A stretch of 64,000 bases of DNA from an uncultured Prevotellaceae bacterium (GTDB taxonomy: Bacteria > Bacteroidota > Bacteroidia > Bacteroidales > Bacteroidaceae): the NCBI GenBank assembly GCA_900318555.1, contig ONKX01000021.1, forward strand, positions 1-64,000. Direction: 5' to 3'. Positions within the stretch are counted from its first letter, which is position 1. The number at the start of each line of letters is the position of its first letter. A program made the translations under genes and the position numbers. Positions 53,748-63,600 of the stretch are shown in pieces. Under the pieces are notes generated by a model that saw only the letters and a list, made by a program, of their open reading frames with translations, was not told the origin of the DNA and searched no databases.

Positions 53748-54566
53748 ATGGGAATAATTATTGGAATTGACGTGGGCATATCCACCACAAAGATTGTCGG
53801 ACTGCGCGAAGGAAGGGTTCTCTCCCCCATCCGCATCACCGCTGCCGATCAGGTGACGTCACTCTACGGCGCCTTTGGCAAGTATCTGCACGACAACAAG
53901 ATTGAGCTCAAGGACATCGAGCAAGTCATGCTCACAGGCGTCGGAGCAGCATATATCGACGAACCAGTCTATGGCATTCCCACACAGAAAGTTGACGAAT
54001 TCATGGCCGACGGCCTCGGAGCACGCTTCGAGAGCGGACTCTCAAAAGCCATCGTCGTCTCTATGGGCACCGGCACCAGCTTTGTCCAGTGCTGCGGCGA
54101 CGACATCCACCACATCGGCGGTATCGGCATTGGCGGCGGCACGCTGCAAGGCCTCAGCCGCGTCATGCTCAACACCCGCGACCCCAAGCAGATTCAGAGT
54201 CTGGCCATGCAGGGCGACATCCACAACATTAATCTCCTCATTGGCGACATCTCCACCCATCCGCTGCCCGGACTGCCCATGGACGCTACCGCCTCGCTAT
54301 TCTCCAAGGCCCAGTACGACGCCCCCAAGGAAGACCTTGCCCTCGGCATCATCGTCATGGTGCTGCAGACCATCGGCTCTGCCGCCATCCTCTCGTCGCT
54401 CAATTCCGGCATCAAGGACTTTGTCCTCATCGGCAACCTCACCCTCCTGCCACAGTGCAAGGACATCTACCCCATGCTCGAGAAACTCTACAAAGTCCGT
54501 TTCCACATCCCCAAATACTCCGAGTTCTGCACCGCCATCGGCGCCGCCCTCAACTACAAGCAGTAA
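53748..54566 (+). CDS. Type II pantothenate kinase
   Basis: A 272-aa ASKHA-fold kinase, first step of CoA synthesis. GIDVGISTTKIVGL is the phosphate-1 loop, MGTGTSFVQC the phosphate-2 region, GIGIGGGTLQGLSRVML the substrate side, and AAILSSLNSGIKDFVLIGNL the adenosine part. It resembles the eukaryotic/staphylococcal PanK-II, which is weakly or not feedback-inhibited by CoA. Confidence 0.87.
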   Translation: MGIIIGIDVGISTTKIVGLREGRVLSPIRITAADQVTSLYGAFGKYLHDNKIELKDIEQVMLTGVGAAYIDEPVYGIPTQKVDEFMADGLGARFESGLSKAIVVSMGTGTSFVQCCGDDIHHIGGIGIGGGTLQGLSRVMLNTRDPKQIQSLAMQGDIHNINLLIGDISTHPLPGLPMDATASLFSKAQYDAPKEDLALGIIVMVLQTIGSAAILSSLNSGIKDFVLIGNLTLLPQCKDIYPMLEKLYKVRFHIPKYSEFCTAIGAALNYKQ

Positions 54567-54646
54567 ATCACATTTCCAGATACTTTTTCGGGTAAAAAAT
54601 CACATTTTCCGGCATTCATTAAAGTCGGATGATAACTAAAAAGGGA

Positions 54647-54697
54647 ACGATGGGGGTCGAAATCTCACTTTTTTATATAGATTTCGACCCCCATCGT
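54647..54697. repeat. Perfect 19-bp inverted repeat
   Basis: ACGATGGGGGTCGAAATCT (54647-54665) and its exact complement (54679-54697) around a T-rich 13-nt loop. No T-run follows on either strand, so not a simple terminator. Marks the edge of the accessory region. Confidence 0.85.
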
Positions 54698-54735
54698 CAT
54701 ATACATGCATTAAAAGTTACGAAATTTGGGACCAT

Positions 54736-54765
54736 ACTCCCGATTTTCATAGAAAATTCGGGAGT
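54736..54765. repeat. Second long inverted repeat
   Basis: ACTCCCGATTTTC (54736-54748), 3-nt loop, GAAAATTCGGGAGT (54752-54765), one bulged T. Confidence 0.8.
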
Positions 54766-54827
54766 ACACCTTCGATAATAATTTGTTTCTCATAGTTAAC
54801 ACATTTGCATTCAGACAAATTTTTCTC

Positions 54828-54866
54828 AAAAATGTTTGTTATATTAAACATTTTTATGTATCTTTG
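54828..54866 (+). promoter_or_regulatory. hipBA promoter with overlapping palindromic operator
   Basis: TTTG (54835-54838), 20 nt, TATCTTTG (54859-54866). The perfect palindrome AAAAATGTTT-N8-AAACATTTTT (54828-54855) covers the -33 box and spacer, as expected for autorepression by HipB. Confidence 0.8.
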
Positions 54867-54885
54867 CACCCGATAAGATACAATT

Positions 54886-55185
54886 ATGGGAAAGAATACA
54901 TTCGGAAAAATGATGCCGAGAGCCCTGACACAGCAGTTGCAGCTCATGGGTGAACAAATTATGCTGGCACGAAAGCGCAGGCATCTCTCTATGCAGGACG
55001 TAGCAGACAGGGCGACGGTAACACGTTTGACCGTTTCGAAAGTTGAACATGGCGACCCGACGGTTTCCATGGGTATTTATGCGCGTGTACTCTTTGCGCT
55101 GAATCTTGAAAAAGACATCTCGCTACTGGCTGCCGACGATGCTCTTGGCCGTCAACTTCAGGATGCAGAATTGCTTAAAAGATGA
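54886..55185 (+). CDS. hipB: HipB-like XRE antitoxin/repressor
   Basis: A 99-aa HTH protein. The DNA-binding domain is about 22-78 (LSMQDVADRATVTRLTVSKVEHGDP, with recognition helix around TRLTVSKVE). It should bind the kinase HipA and repress from the palindrome at 54828-54855. Its stop overlaps the hipA start as ATGA. Confidence 0.88.
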   Translation: MGKNTFGKMMPRALTQQLQLMGEQIMLARKRRHLSMQDVADRATVTRLTVSKVEHGDPTVSMGIYARVLFALNLEKDISLLAADDALGRQLQDAELLKR

Positions 55186-56429
55186 AAAGAATAACGGTTT
55201 ACGCAGACTTCGATTTCCTTGCATCACCGCAGGAGATTGGCACCTTGGGCTACGAACGAGTCCGTGGCAAGGATCACTTTGTCTTTGAATATTCGCATGA
55301 GTGGCTAAAACAGCATGGTGGCATTGTGCTGAGCGGTGATCTGATGAACGTGCCTTCGTTGCAACACCCCCGTGGCACAGATAGCGTGTTTGGTTTTGTC
55401 AAAGATTCCTTTCCCGACCGTTGGGGGCGATTGTTGCTCGACCGCAGAGAGCGACTGACAGCACAAGCAGAGGGCAGAGCTGTGCGTGTGCTTACCAACT
55501 ACGACTATCTTACGGGCATTGAGGACTTCACTCGCATGGGCGGCATCCGTTACAAAAATGACGACTCCGAAGATTATATCAATGCGAGTACAAAATACCT
55601 TGTCCCCCCTATTGAGAGTCTGCGTGCCCTGTGCGATGCCTGTCATGAGATTGAGTTGGCAGAGGAACGGAACGAATTGCCCGAACAGCGTTGGCTCGAC
55701 CAGTTGATAGACCCGGGAACATCGCTTGGTGGCGCTCGCCCCAAAGCCAATGTCATCGATGCTGACGGCAAACTGTATGTGGCGAAGTTCCCATCCAAGA
55801 AGGATTTGGAGAACACCGAACTCATTGAGCATTTCTCACATCGGTTGGCTGCTGCAGCAGGTATCAATGTTGCCAGAACCCGCACCATCAAAATATCAAA
55901 AGACCGCGACCTCTTGCTTTCCGAACGTTTTGACAGAACGGCTGAAGGCCGTCGCATACATTTTGCCTCCGCCATGTCGCTACTTGGTTTAGAGGATGGT
56001 GCTGGCAGCAGCACTAGAAATGGATATCTGGATATAGTAGATTTCATACTGCAGGGATGTGTTGATGCAGGGCAAAACCTCAGAGAGCTCTACCGCAGGG
56101 TGGCATTCAACGTGATGTTCGGCAATACCGACGACCACTTCCGTAATCACGGCTTTTTGCTTACCCCGAAAGGCTGGACGCTGTCACCTGCATACGACAT
56201 AAATCCTGGAGTCAAATTGTATCAATGTCTGCTTATTGACCAATACACGGACCAGTCGGATGTCAACACCCTACTCGCTGCATGCAATCACTACATGTTG
56301 GAACATCAGGAAGCTGCCGAAATTATATCTGAGGTTCGCGATACCATCAAGGACTGGCGTAAAACAGCCACAGAACTCCAGATACCCCATAAGATATTTA
56401 CCCCCTATTGTAATCGATGGGATCTCTAA
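55182..56429 (+). CDS. hipA: HipA-family serine/threonine kinase toxin
   Basis: A 415-aa full-length HipA. The N-subdomain (about 1-100) is fused in, so it is not the split HipT-S form. Gly-rich loop DPGTSLGGARPKANV, nucleotide Lys in LYVAKFPSKKD, catalytic FGNTDDHFRNHGFLL and metal-binding LSPAYDINP are all intact. E. coli HipA phosphorylates GltX and causes growth arrest; the target here is unknown. First intact gene of the defence-like island. Confidence 0.9.
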   Translation: MKRITVYADFDFLASPQEIGTLGYERVRGKDHFVFEYSHEWLKQHGGIVLSGDLMNVPSLQHPRGTDSVFGFVKDSFPDRWGRLLLDRRERLTAQAEGRAVRVLTNYDYLTGIEDFTRMGGIRYKNDDSEDYINASTKYLVPPIESLRALCDACHEIELAEERNELPEQRWLDQLIDPGTSLGGARPKANVIDADGKLYVAKFPSKKDLENTELIEHFSHRLAAAAGINVARTRTIKISKDRDLLLSERFDRTAEGRRIHFASAMSLLGLEDGAGSSTRNGYLDIVDFILQGCVDAGQNLRELYRRVAFNVMFGNTDDHFRNHGFLLTPKGWTLSPAYDINPGVKLYQCLLIDQYTDQSDVNTLLAACNHYMLEHQEAAEIISEVRDTIKDWRKTATELQIPHKIFTPYCNRWDL

Positions 56430-56493
56430 CTGTGCCCTAACATCGCCAAAGTTATCGCAATTTGCGACCACCTCTAAGAATATTATTTAGCTA

Positions 56494-56680
56494 TCATTTC
56501 TTTTGTTGTAACAAACGGCAGTTCGACAGTCGAACTACCGAGAATTCCTCGATAGTTCCCTCTTTTTTCAATTCCCCGCTCTCATAGAGATTTTTCAAAT
56601 GCAACCATATATTATCGACTGTACAGTCAAACAGCGTATGGGTGACAAGCTGGCGACAATCATAATAACAACACTTCTTA
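56494..56680 (-). pseudogene. Fragment of a RhuM-family gene
   Basis: The minus-strand frame reads DNIWLHLKNLYESGELKKEG and then TIEEFSVV, the N-terminal signature of RhuM virulence/phage-antirepressor-like proteins, before a stop at 56494. There is no ATG in a normal position and the C-terminal two-thirds are missing. Confidence 0.65.
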
Positions 56681-56713
56681 CTGCAAATTTAGTCGCACTA
56701 TTCGACCGTTTTT

Positions 56714-56747
56714 GCACTGAGTAAAATTACTCACGTCACTGAGTAAA
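56714..56747. promoter_or_regulatory. CACTGAGTAAAAT direct repeat with embedded palindrome
   Basis: CACTGAGTAAAAT occurs at 56714-56726 and 56735-56747; TGAGTAA-AA-TTACTCA is a palindrome between them. Likely the old operator of the ATPase gene that starts at 56758. Confidence 0.5.
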
Positions 56748-56757
56748 ATGTTCAAGC

Positions 56758-56825
56758 ATGTACAAAAGAACTGAATATCAAGTAATTAAAGAGAGACTTG
56801 AAGAGCCAAGAAAGTTCTTTCGTCT
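56758..56825 (+). pseudogene. 5' fragment of an ATPase gene (DUF4143-type), cut by the transposase element
   Basis: ATG 56758 opens MYKRTEYQVIKERLEEPRKF, the start of many Bacteroidales ATP-binding DUF4143 proteins, in which a P-loop segment would follow. The sequence instead runs into the 3' end of the REP-type transposase gene, and no remainder is seen beyond it. Confidence 0.55.
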
Positions 56826-57854
56826 TTACGCCATTGCTTTGCAAAACTCTTCGGCCATATTGTTCAGGCTCACGCAGTCGGCGCGACTGATGTGGCGCTT
56901 CCCGGCATCATAAGGCCAAGGGCTTAAGATCAGCACCCTTCCGGCAGCACAGGCATCAAAGAGCGCATCAGAAGGTTTGTAATAATCGCGGAACCCATTG
57001 TCGGCAAGCACGATGAAGGGATGCTGCTCCTGCAAAAGCACCTGCATCACCTGCTTCTCCTGCTGCGAGATGAATGGCGACACCATCACCACCCCCTTGC
57101 GAGCCTTCAGCACGCAGCCGTTCATATAGTCCCGAAGTGTCTGGTTGTCGCCGTGCTCTGCTGCCTTCACCCAGACGCTGCGCACATGCACCACGTCATA
57201 GTGCTCGGCATGCAGCAAGGCCACATTGCCCACACCGTCAAAACTTCGCCCACCAATCTCGATGCCCTTCTGCACCCTGAAGAACCCCGGCATCAAGCGT
57301 TTCGTAGCCAACCGCTGAGGGTTCATCCGCACATAGTGCATCATCGTTTGCATCTGCCCGCTGCGCGACAAAGGCCGAATAAACGGCCGCTCCGTGAAAA
57401 TAGGGAAAGCCCAGCCGTCACTGCCCTCCGCAGTTGCCTTTCCTTGTTCTGTTGATTTCCCTTCGGTTGTTGTCCCCGAATTTAATTCGGGCGAAACCTC
57501 CAAAGTATATGCCCGTCCCAATTTCTTCACCCCCTGCCAATATCCGCGCATCACGCTGCGAATGCTGGTGTCCATCACCCTTGTCACCCGAATAACGGCA
57601 TGAAGGTGGTCCGGCATCAGGCTAAATTGGAAAATGCGGATGGCAGGATAATGCTTGCACATCACATACAGCTCATCAACCACGGCATTGCCCAATGCCG
57701 TGCGCTCCACCCGCGCCTGCGAAGGGTCGTTGTCAGGTATCACTAACCTGCCCAGCAGCGGTTCGCGCGACGGCACCGTCAGCGTGATATGATAAGTGCA
57801 AACACCCCTCCACGCCGTTCCCGGCTCCTGCCATTTCCATTGATCTCCTGCCAT
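56826..57854 (-). CDS. REP-associated tyrosine transposase-like protein (Y1_Tnp / RAYT)
   Basis: A 342-aa protein with the HUH nuclease layout: beta strand CTYHITLTVPSREPLLG, metal motif MPDHLHAVIRV (H-L-H), and the helix MHYVRMNPQRL with a candidate catalytic Tyr. It is longer than classic RAYTs (about 165-220 aa) through a C-terminal domain and a Gly/Thr/Glu-rich linker (LNSGTTTEGKSTEQGK) whose DNA includes the perfect palindrome CCCGAATT-T-AATTCGGG (57475-57491). A 69-bp palindromic tandem array begins in its first codons and extends upstream. No IS-type terminal repeats are seen. Confidence 0.75.
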   Translation of the reverse strand: MAGDQWKWQEPGTAWRGVCTYHITLTVPSREPLLGRLVIPDNDPSQARVERTALGNAVVDELYVMCKHYPAIRIFQFSLMPDHLHAVIRVTRVMDTSIRSVMRGYWQGVKKLGRAYTLEVSPELNSGTTTEGKSTEQGKATAEGSDGWAFPIFTERPFIRPLSRSGQMQTMMHYVRMNPQRLATKRLMPGFFRVQKGIEIGGRSFDGVGNVALLHAEHYDVVHVRSVWVKAAEHGDNQTLRDYMNGCVLKARKGVVMVSPFISQQEKQVMQVLLQEQHPFIVLADNGFRDYYKPSDALFDACAAGRVLILSPWPYDAGKRHISRADCVSLNNMAEEFCKAMA

Positions 57855-58024
57855 ATAGCTCTCCTTTGGTTATTGTCTTCGCACTTAGTGCGATGGCTGC
57901 CATTACCATTGATCTTCTTTCACATCACTCTACTTTGGCTATTGTCTTCGCACTTAGTGCGATGGCTGCCATTACCATTGATCTTCTTTTATTACATTCT
58001 TCTTTGTCTTCGACGAAGTCAAAG
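57828..58024. repeat. 69-bp tandem array with REP-like palindromes at the transposase 5' end
   Basis: CTGCCATT(T/A)CCATTGATCT begins at 57828, 57897 and 57966, a constant 69-bp period. Each of the first two units contains TCGCACT-T-AGTGCGA (57879-57893 and 57948-57962), and units 2-3 start with ATGGC-T-GCCAT. The first copy includes codons 1-9 of the transposase. The array ends in another hairpin, CTTTG-T-CTTCG-A-CGAAG-T-CAAAG (58002-58024). Confidence 0.9.
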
Positions 58025-58074
58025 TTAATCAATTATTTCGTGATAATAACTAGAACCATCCATTTGATTCTTAA

Positions 58075-58773
58075 TCATAAATCATTGAATGCTTCCAGAA
58101 GCATCTTCATACCTTCGACAGCTGTAGCTTTGAAATGAGTGAATCCTAGTTGCGTACATTGCTCCATATCTCCTGGATCAATCACAAACTTTGGTACTTC
58201 ATAGTGAGCGTAGTTGATAAATCCTGCTGCTGGATAGACCTTCAGCGAGGTTCCGACAACAACAAAGACATCTGCCTTACTCACAATGTCAATAGCCACA
58301 TTCATACTGTCAATATACTCACCAAACATCACAATATATGGTCGCAATTGCGAGCCATCTTCTGCCTTGTCTCCAACCATAATAGGAGTCGTCAGCGGAT
58401 ACTCTTTTACACATGTCGTGCGATTATTCATCGAACACACTTTACTTAATTCGCCATGCAGATGAATCACTCTAGTAGAGCCTGCCCTTTCATGCAAGTT
58501 ATCAACATTCTGCGTGATAACCGTTACTTCATGCTCTTTTTCCAGCTCTGCAATCATGCGATGGGCATCGTTAGGCTCTACCTGCGCCAACTGTTTTCGC
58601 CTCCAATTATAGAAATCAAGACACCTCTGCGTTTCATTATAAAGCGCATCCGTACTAGCCAGATATGCCCACTCTTCGTTTGTCCAAAGGCCATCCTTAC
58701 CACGGAATGTGCTTAATCCGCTATCTACGCTGATACCAGCGCCTGTTAGAAATACTATATGCTGTCGAGTCAT
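58075..58773 (-). CDS. SIR2-family NAD-dependent protein deacylase (CobB-like)
   Basis: A 232-aa sirtuin. NAD loop LTGAGISVDSGLSTFRG, TQNVDNLHERAG and catalytic His106 in VIHLHGEL. FYNWRR (Tyr55, Arg58) matches the pair that gives CobB/SIRT5 desuccinylase preference. Only one Cys pair of the usual zinc site is present (KVCSMNNRTTC). It is the last gene of the operon R-M, DUF262, SIR2, 20 nt after the DUF262 stop. It may be ordinary CobB, or have been recruited to the defence operon. Confidence 0.85.
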   Translation of the reverse strand: MTRQHIVFLTGAGISVDSGLSTFRGKDGLWTNEEWAYLASTDALYNETQRCLDFYNWRRKQLAQVEPNDAHRMIAELEKEHEVTVITQNVDNLHERAGSTRVIHLHGELSKVCSMNNRTTCVKEYPLTTPIMVGDKAEDGSQLRPYIVMFGEYIDSMNVAIDIVSKADVFVVVGTSLKVYPAAGFINYAHYEVPKFVIDPGDMEQCTQLGFTHFKATAVEGMKMLLEAFNDL

Positions 58774-58793
58774 ACGAACTCAAATTATATTGA

Positions 58794-60617
58794 CTATAAA
58801 CTATAATAATAAGACTTGATAAGTTCTGTCATTTTTGCCCTGCGAGCTTCAAGGAAAGCCTGGTAGCTGGTGTGGTCCATTTCCAAAATCTCAACAGGAA
58901 TACAGTTATCTTCAAGATTCTTTATAAATTCAGCCTCGCTCTTGATGGCCTTATAAGAATTATCCTCTGTTCCCTTTATCGTATTAAGAGCTTCGTTCAG
59001 ATATTCTTTGGGAGATTTTTTACCTATCTTTATATTTATAGGAGTATCCAGATATGCATAGTTGGCTACTTGATTATATTCGTGTTTGTCATAGCCATTA
59101 TCCACCAGATATTGTTTGGGGAAAATATGGTGGATGTCGCCACCAAGATTTACGAGTTCACCCACAGGAATATGAGATAGCAATGAGTCCTTTTTAAAGA
59201 AATTCTGTGCAGCAAGGAATACTTGATAGGTTGGATTGATAGAAGAAACGAATGTTAGATTCTGATTAAGTTGAACGTTCCAGAAAGCATCAGAAAGGTT
59301 GGCATCTTCAATAGCTTGTAACGTAGCCTTGACTCCGTTCTCTCCTATTGCACGTATATCTTTCGCAAACGCAGATTCTGGAGATGCACTATAACGGCCG
59401 GTCAGAACAGAAAGAACATACCAACGCTGCACTAGACTCTTAATTTCATCTACAGGTATTTCCTTTGATTCCTGAAGCAGTAGATAAACAGCATAGGCGA
59501 AATCGATAGCCATTACTGAATTAACCAGTTTCTTCGATGTAAAGCCAGCGCTACGAATAGCCAACATAAATTGTGTGAAGTTGTATCCTTTGATGACATT
59601 GTTGATGCCTGCTTCAAGTTCCTTATATGTGGATTCCACAATTTCTTCCTTGAATTCACGAGTCTCGAAATCACGACCTGAAAGCATAGCCACCAAGTCT
59701 GCTAACTTAGCTCTCTTACAGCGATGCATAAATGCTACACGTAGCACATCGTCACATTCTGGGTCATATACTGTTTCCTTGTCATCTTTTAGCCACTCCA
59801 GTTTGCTAAGATAACCAGAAGAAGCAAATACCTGATCTTTCTCTTTTATCTTATTATAGAAAGTACCATCTTTACATAGATGGGCAAAGTAATCAACAAC
59901 CTTACGAAGTGTATTGCCGCCATGAATCTCGTCTGCTGCAATCTTTGACATCACAAAGTCACCTTGACTTAAGGCTGTTCCTTTGGAATTAATGCGTATG
60001 AATATATCAGTAACAACATCAATATCCAAAGACGCATCCAATTCTATTACTCCGATATTGCAATGCTGAAGGTTCTTTAGGCTTTCCAGCACCTTATGCA
60101 ATTCTTCTTGGTCCATTTCTGGATTGTCAATTACATATTGGTTTATGAACTTGAAACTTGAAAAGTCAGGTTTAAATAGCTCTGCAATATCTGGAATCCA
60201 TCTTTTTCCTTTTAGATGTGCAGGAGTCTGGACAGCAAACAACTCTGCATCTGGATTACCTGAGATGGCAGCAAATGGGTCAAAAGCAATTTTGACTCGA
60301 CCTTCGCTATAGTCATCAAACACAACTGTTTTACCAGCAATAGCTGTCATCAAAGCCGTGATACGTTGCTGACCATCAATGAGGACTTTCTTGCCCTCAG
60401 ACAGAGAACCATTCTTGAGCTTGACGGAAGGATTCTTCCAAATGATGATATAACCTGTCGGGTATCCCTTATAAAGTGAATCCATCAAGTCACGAACCTG
60501 AGACTTGCGCCATACAAACGGACGCTGAATCTCTGGGATAGCTATATCGTTAGCCTCAATTAATCAAAGCATCTGACTTATAGCCAGAGGGTAGTTATTG
60601 TATTTCTGCTTGTCCAT
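58794..60617 (-). pseudogene. DUF262-DUF1524 (GmrSD-like) nuclease gene with an in-frame TGA at codon 18
   Basis: ATG at 60617, 8 nt after the R-M stop, opens MDKQKYNNYPLAISQML, then TGA (60566-60564) where relatives have Trp, then the same frame continues LIEANDIAIPEIQRPFVW to 58794 (607 codons). DUF262 has VLIDGQQRITAL (nucleotide/ParB-like motif). The C-terminal DUF1524 HNH nuclease has GDIHHIFPKQYL and NQVANYAYLDTPINIKIG. GmrSD-type enzymes cut modified DNA using NTP. TGG-to-TGA is one substitution: real inactivation, sequencing error, or use of an internal start at 60488 that would lack the first beta strand. Confidence 0.82.
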
Positions 60618-60625
60618 ATATAATC

Positions 60626-63600
60626 TTACATTAGTTCGTCAATTTCTTGCATGATTCGTTCCGTCTGCTGGAGCACATAGATGATGCGGCCGTAGTGCTT
60701 TACATCTTCGAAACTAAGAGTCATGCCCTTGCGGTCTTTGAGCCATTTCTGCGCAGGCTGATAGCCTCCAATGAAGAAGTTCCAGGCGGATTCCGGCACG
60801 CCGTCGAAGTATTGCTCTGCGTTGATATAGACGCGATTATCCTGCCAACGGTAGCAATCCACCTGCAACGAGCCTGCAACGGGGAAGGTGACACCAGTCT
60901 TTGAGGGCATGTCTTCCATCAGATGTAGCTGCCGTAGTTCCTCTCCCAGCTCTGCCAAATCGCGGAATTTCTCCCAGTCTGTTGGATAAGGTATACGTGG
61001 GAAATCAATCTTCAGGAATTCCTTGTAGCGTTCACGATAAGAAGGACTATGAAGCACCGCATAGATGTAGTCGAAGAGGGCTTGAGGATAGAGCACACCA
61101 TTATATTCGCTTATTGGGTCTATCAACACATTGTCATCATAGCAGGGAAGGTAGTTCAGACTTTTGGCTATCTTATCGTACAATTCCTTTTTGAAATTGA
61201 CAATGCGCTCTTCTTGGCCCATGTTCTCTTTATAGAGGTAGAGGGGAAAAACGCTCGATTGTGTTGTCCTTTCACCACATTTAGCCTCAACCAATGAATT
61301 TGTTATGAAAAAGTGAGAGCACTCTATTCCAGACTTATTGGAACGTGCAGTTACGATACCAATATTATCTTTGTGGATAAAGTTCTTCATAACATCAAAC
61401 CTTGCACGCTCAATCTTGTTTACATCATAATAGATAAGCCTATTATCAAGAGGGCGATAAGATATCTTGTATATTAGTTCTTTTCGTACCGTTTCGTTAT
61501 AGCAACTCTCTATTGATTTTATAATATCAGGTTCTGTGCCCTTAATAAGTATATCATCTTTCGATGTTACGATTCCCACAGAAGAAATAGGACAAAGTTC
61601 TTTTATTGAAAAACCTTTAGAATAACAGAATTCTGTTTCATTATCCCATGGTACGAATAGGTACATAGGAGCTTTGGGGTGTACCTCCTCGTACCCTATA
61701 TTTTCTAAAGTGGCTCCATCAAGGAAATCATATTTCTGCTGCCTTAGTCCATATAAATCCTTATGGTATACCTTTCCAAGTTCGTCTTTGGCTTTCTTAC
61801 CTATCTTGACAAACAGGTTGATGCTGACGCCCTGCATAATATCAAAAACATTCTCGTCCTTGCTTCCATCTGGGCATGTCTCTTTCTTCTTCGAGTTGCC
61901 ATGAAGGTCAATGGTATAAATCTTATCGAAGGTCTTCAGCAAATTCCAGCGCATACCTCTGAACGTGGGATTATCGAGATAGCCATGAGGATTGATAAAA
62001 CCAATGATGCCTTCACCTTTCTTTTCGATATAGTGTTGGGCCAAGCGAATGAACTTCACATAGTCATCATTTAGCCATTTGGGGTTACGTTCGTCCAAAG
62101 GCTGCTTTCCGCCTGGTTCTTTCTTATAGTCCTCCATCAGTGACATAATCCACTTTCCTTTGTTCTGGCTTTCTCCGCTATAAGGAGGATTACCTATGAC
62201 AACCATCACAGGGCAATCACGCTTGATAACATTAGCCTCCGTTGCTTCAAGGCTTAGCCACTGGGCGAAAAGAGTACGAGGTTCATTATTGCTCTCTTCG
62301 AGGGAATTGGTCAGATAGACTTGAAGGCGTTTATCAGAGTTGTGCTGATAGCCGGTTTCACCTAAAAGCATATCGAGTTTCAAATGAGCAACGGCATAAG
62401 AGGCCATCAGGATTTCAAAACCATGCAAACGCGGCAACAAGTGTTGCTCCACATATTGCTGCCAAACACCCTGATTATCACGGTAGCGGTCGTATATCTG
62501 GTTGACTACCTCGGCAAGGAATGTACCAGTACCCGTGGCTGGGTCGAGAATCTGCACACGATGAAAACGTTTCATCTCATGCTTCATTCCATCTTTCGTG
62601 CGACCATCTCGGCTCTGCTCAACAGCCACATCACGTTCTATCTTAGAATAATCTGCTAGGCCATCTGGCAGGTTGAACTCTTTTTGCAGAATCTCGTCAA
62701 CCGCCCTAACAATGAAACCTACAACAGGTTGCGGGGTGTACCAAACACCTTTTGACTTACGCAATTTGGGGTTATACTCAGCAAGGAAATCCTCGTAGAA
62801 GTGAATCATGGGGTCATGATGGAGCTTGTCGCGCACATACGAGGCCATTATTTTCTTGAGGTCAGTAGCTTGGAATACGGTAACCAAGTCATCCACAACC
62901 CAAGCAATGCGTTCGTCAAGATCATTGCCAGCCAGATTGTTGAATATCTGACGCAGAAAAGGATTGGTCTTTGGAATCAACTTTGCAGCCTCCTCACGGC
63001 TAAAGTCTTCTGGTGTGTCGTCGTGCAAACGGGCTGCAAACATACCATAAGCGATGGTCTGAGCATAGATGTCTGCAAAATCTTCAGGTTTCAGTTCCTG
63101 AATAAGTACATCTTTGAAAGCTTGATACTGACCATGTAAGTTTTTGTTGGCGTAACTCTCCGTATTTTCGTTCATGGCCTGCTCGATGATATTCTCCAAG
63201 AGTCGTGCCTTACCTGCCATAAGCTTGGCCAAACGAGATGCCGATGTAATGCGTTGGATGGCATTGTTGCCAACATGCTCTATGAGATTCAGGAACTTCT
63301 CTTCATTCTCATTGATAGCAACAATCTTGTCGCCCTTCACTTCTGCTATACGCACGCTATCCACAAACTCGCCATGCTCGTAAAGGTGGAAGTCCAGATA
63401 GTCTGTGAAGATGATATAGTCGAGGGCTTGCTTGTAGCGTGAGAACTGCTCCTTATGACCATGAGGATTGCGTCCATCAAGGTCGTTGTCACCAATGTCC
63501 TTTGCTTCAATATAAAACACAGGCATATTATCTTTACGACTGGCAATATAGTCAGGTGCGCCACACTTCTCCCTCTTGGGTTCGTTCACAATGCGCAGTT

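Noticed and set aside
56826-57854. Ordinary IS200/IS605 element
   Set aside because: Much longer than TnpA, no subterminal hairpin pair in IS200 layout and no tnpB; the palindromic array fits a REP-type transposase better.
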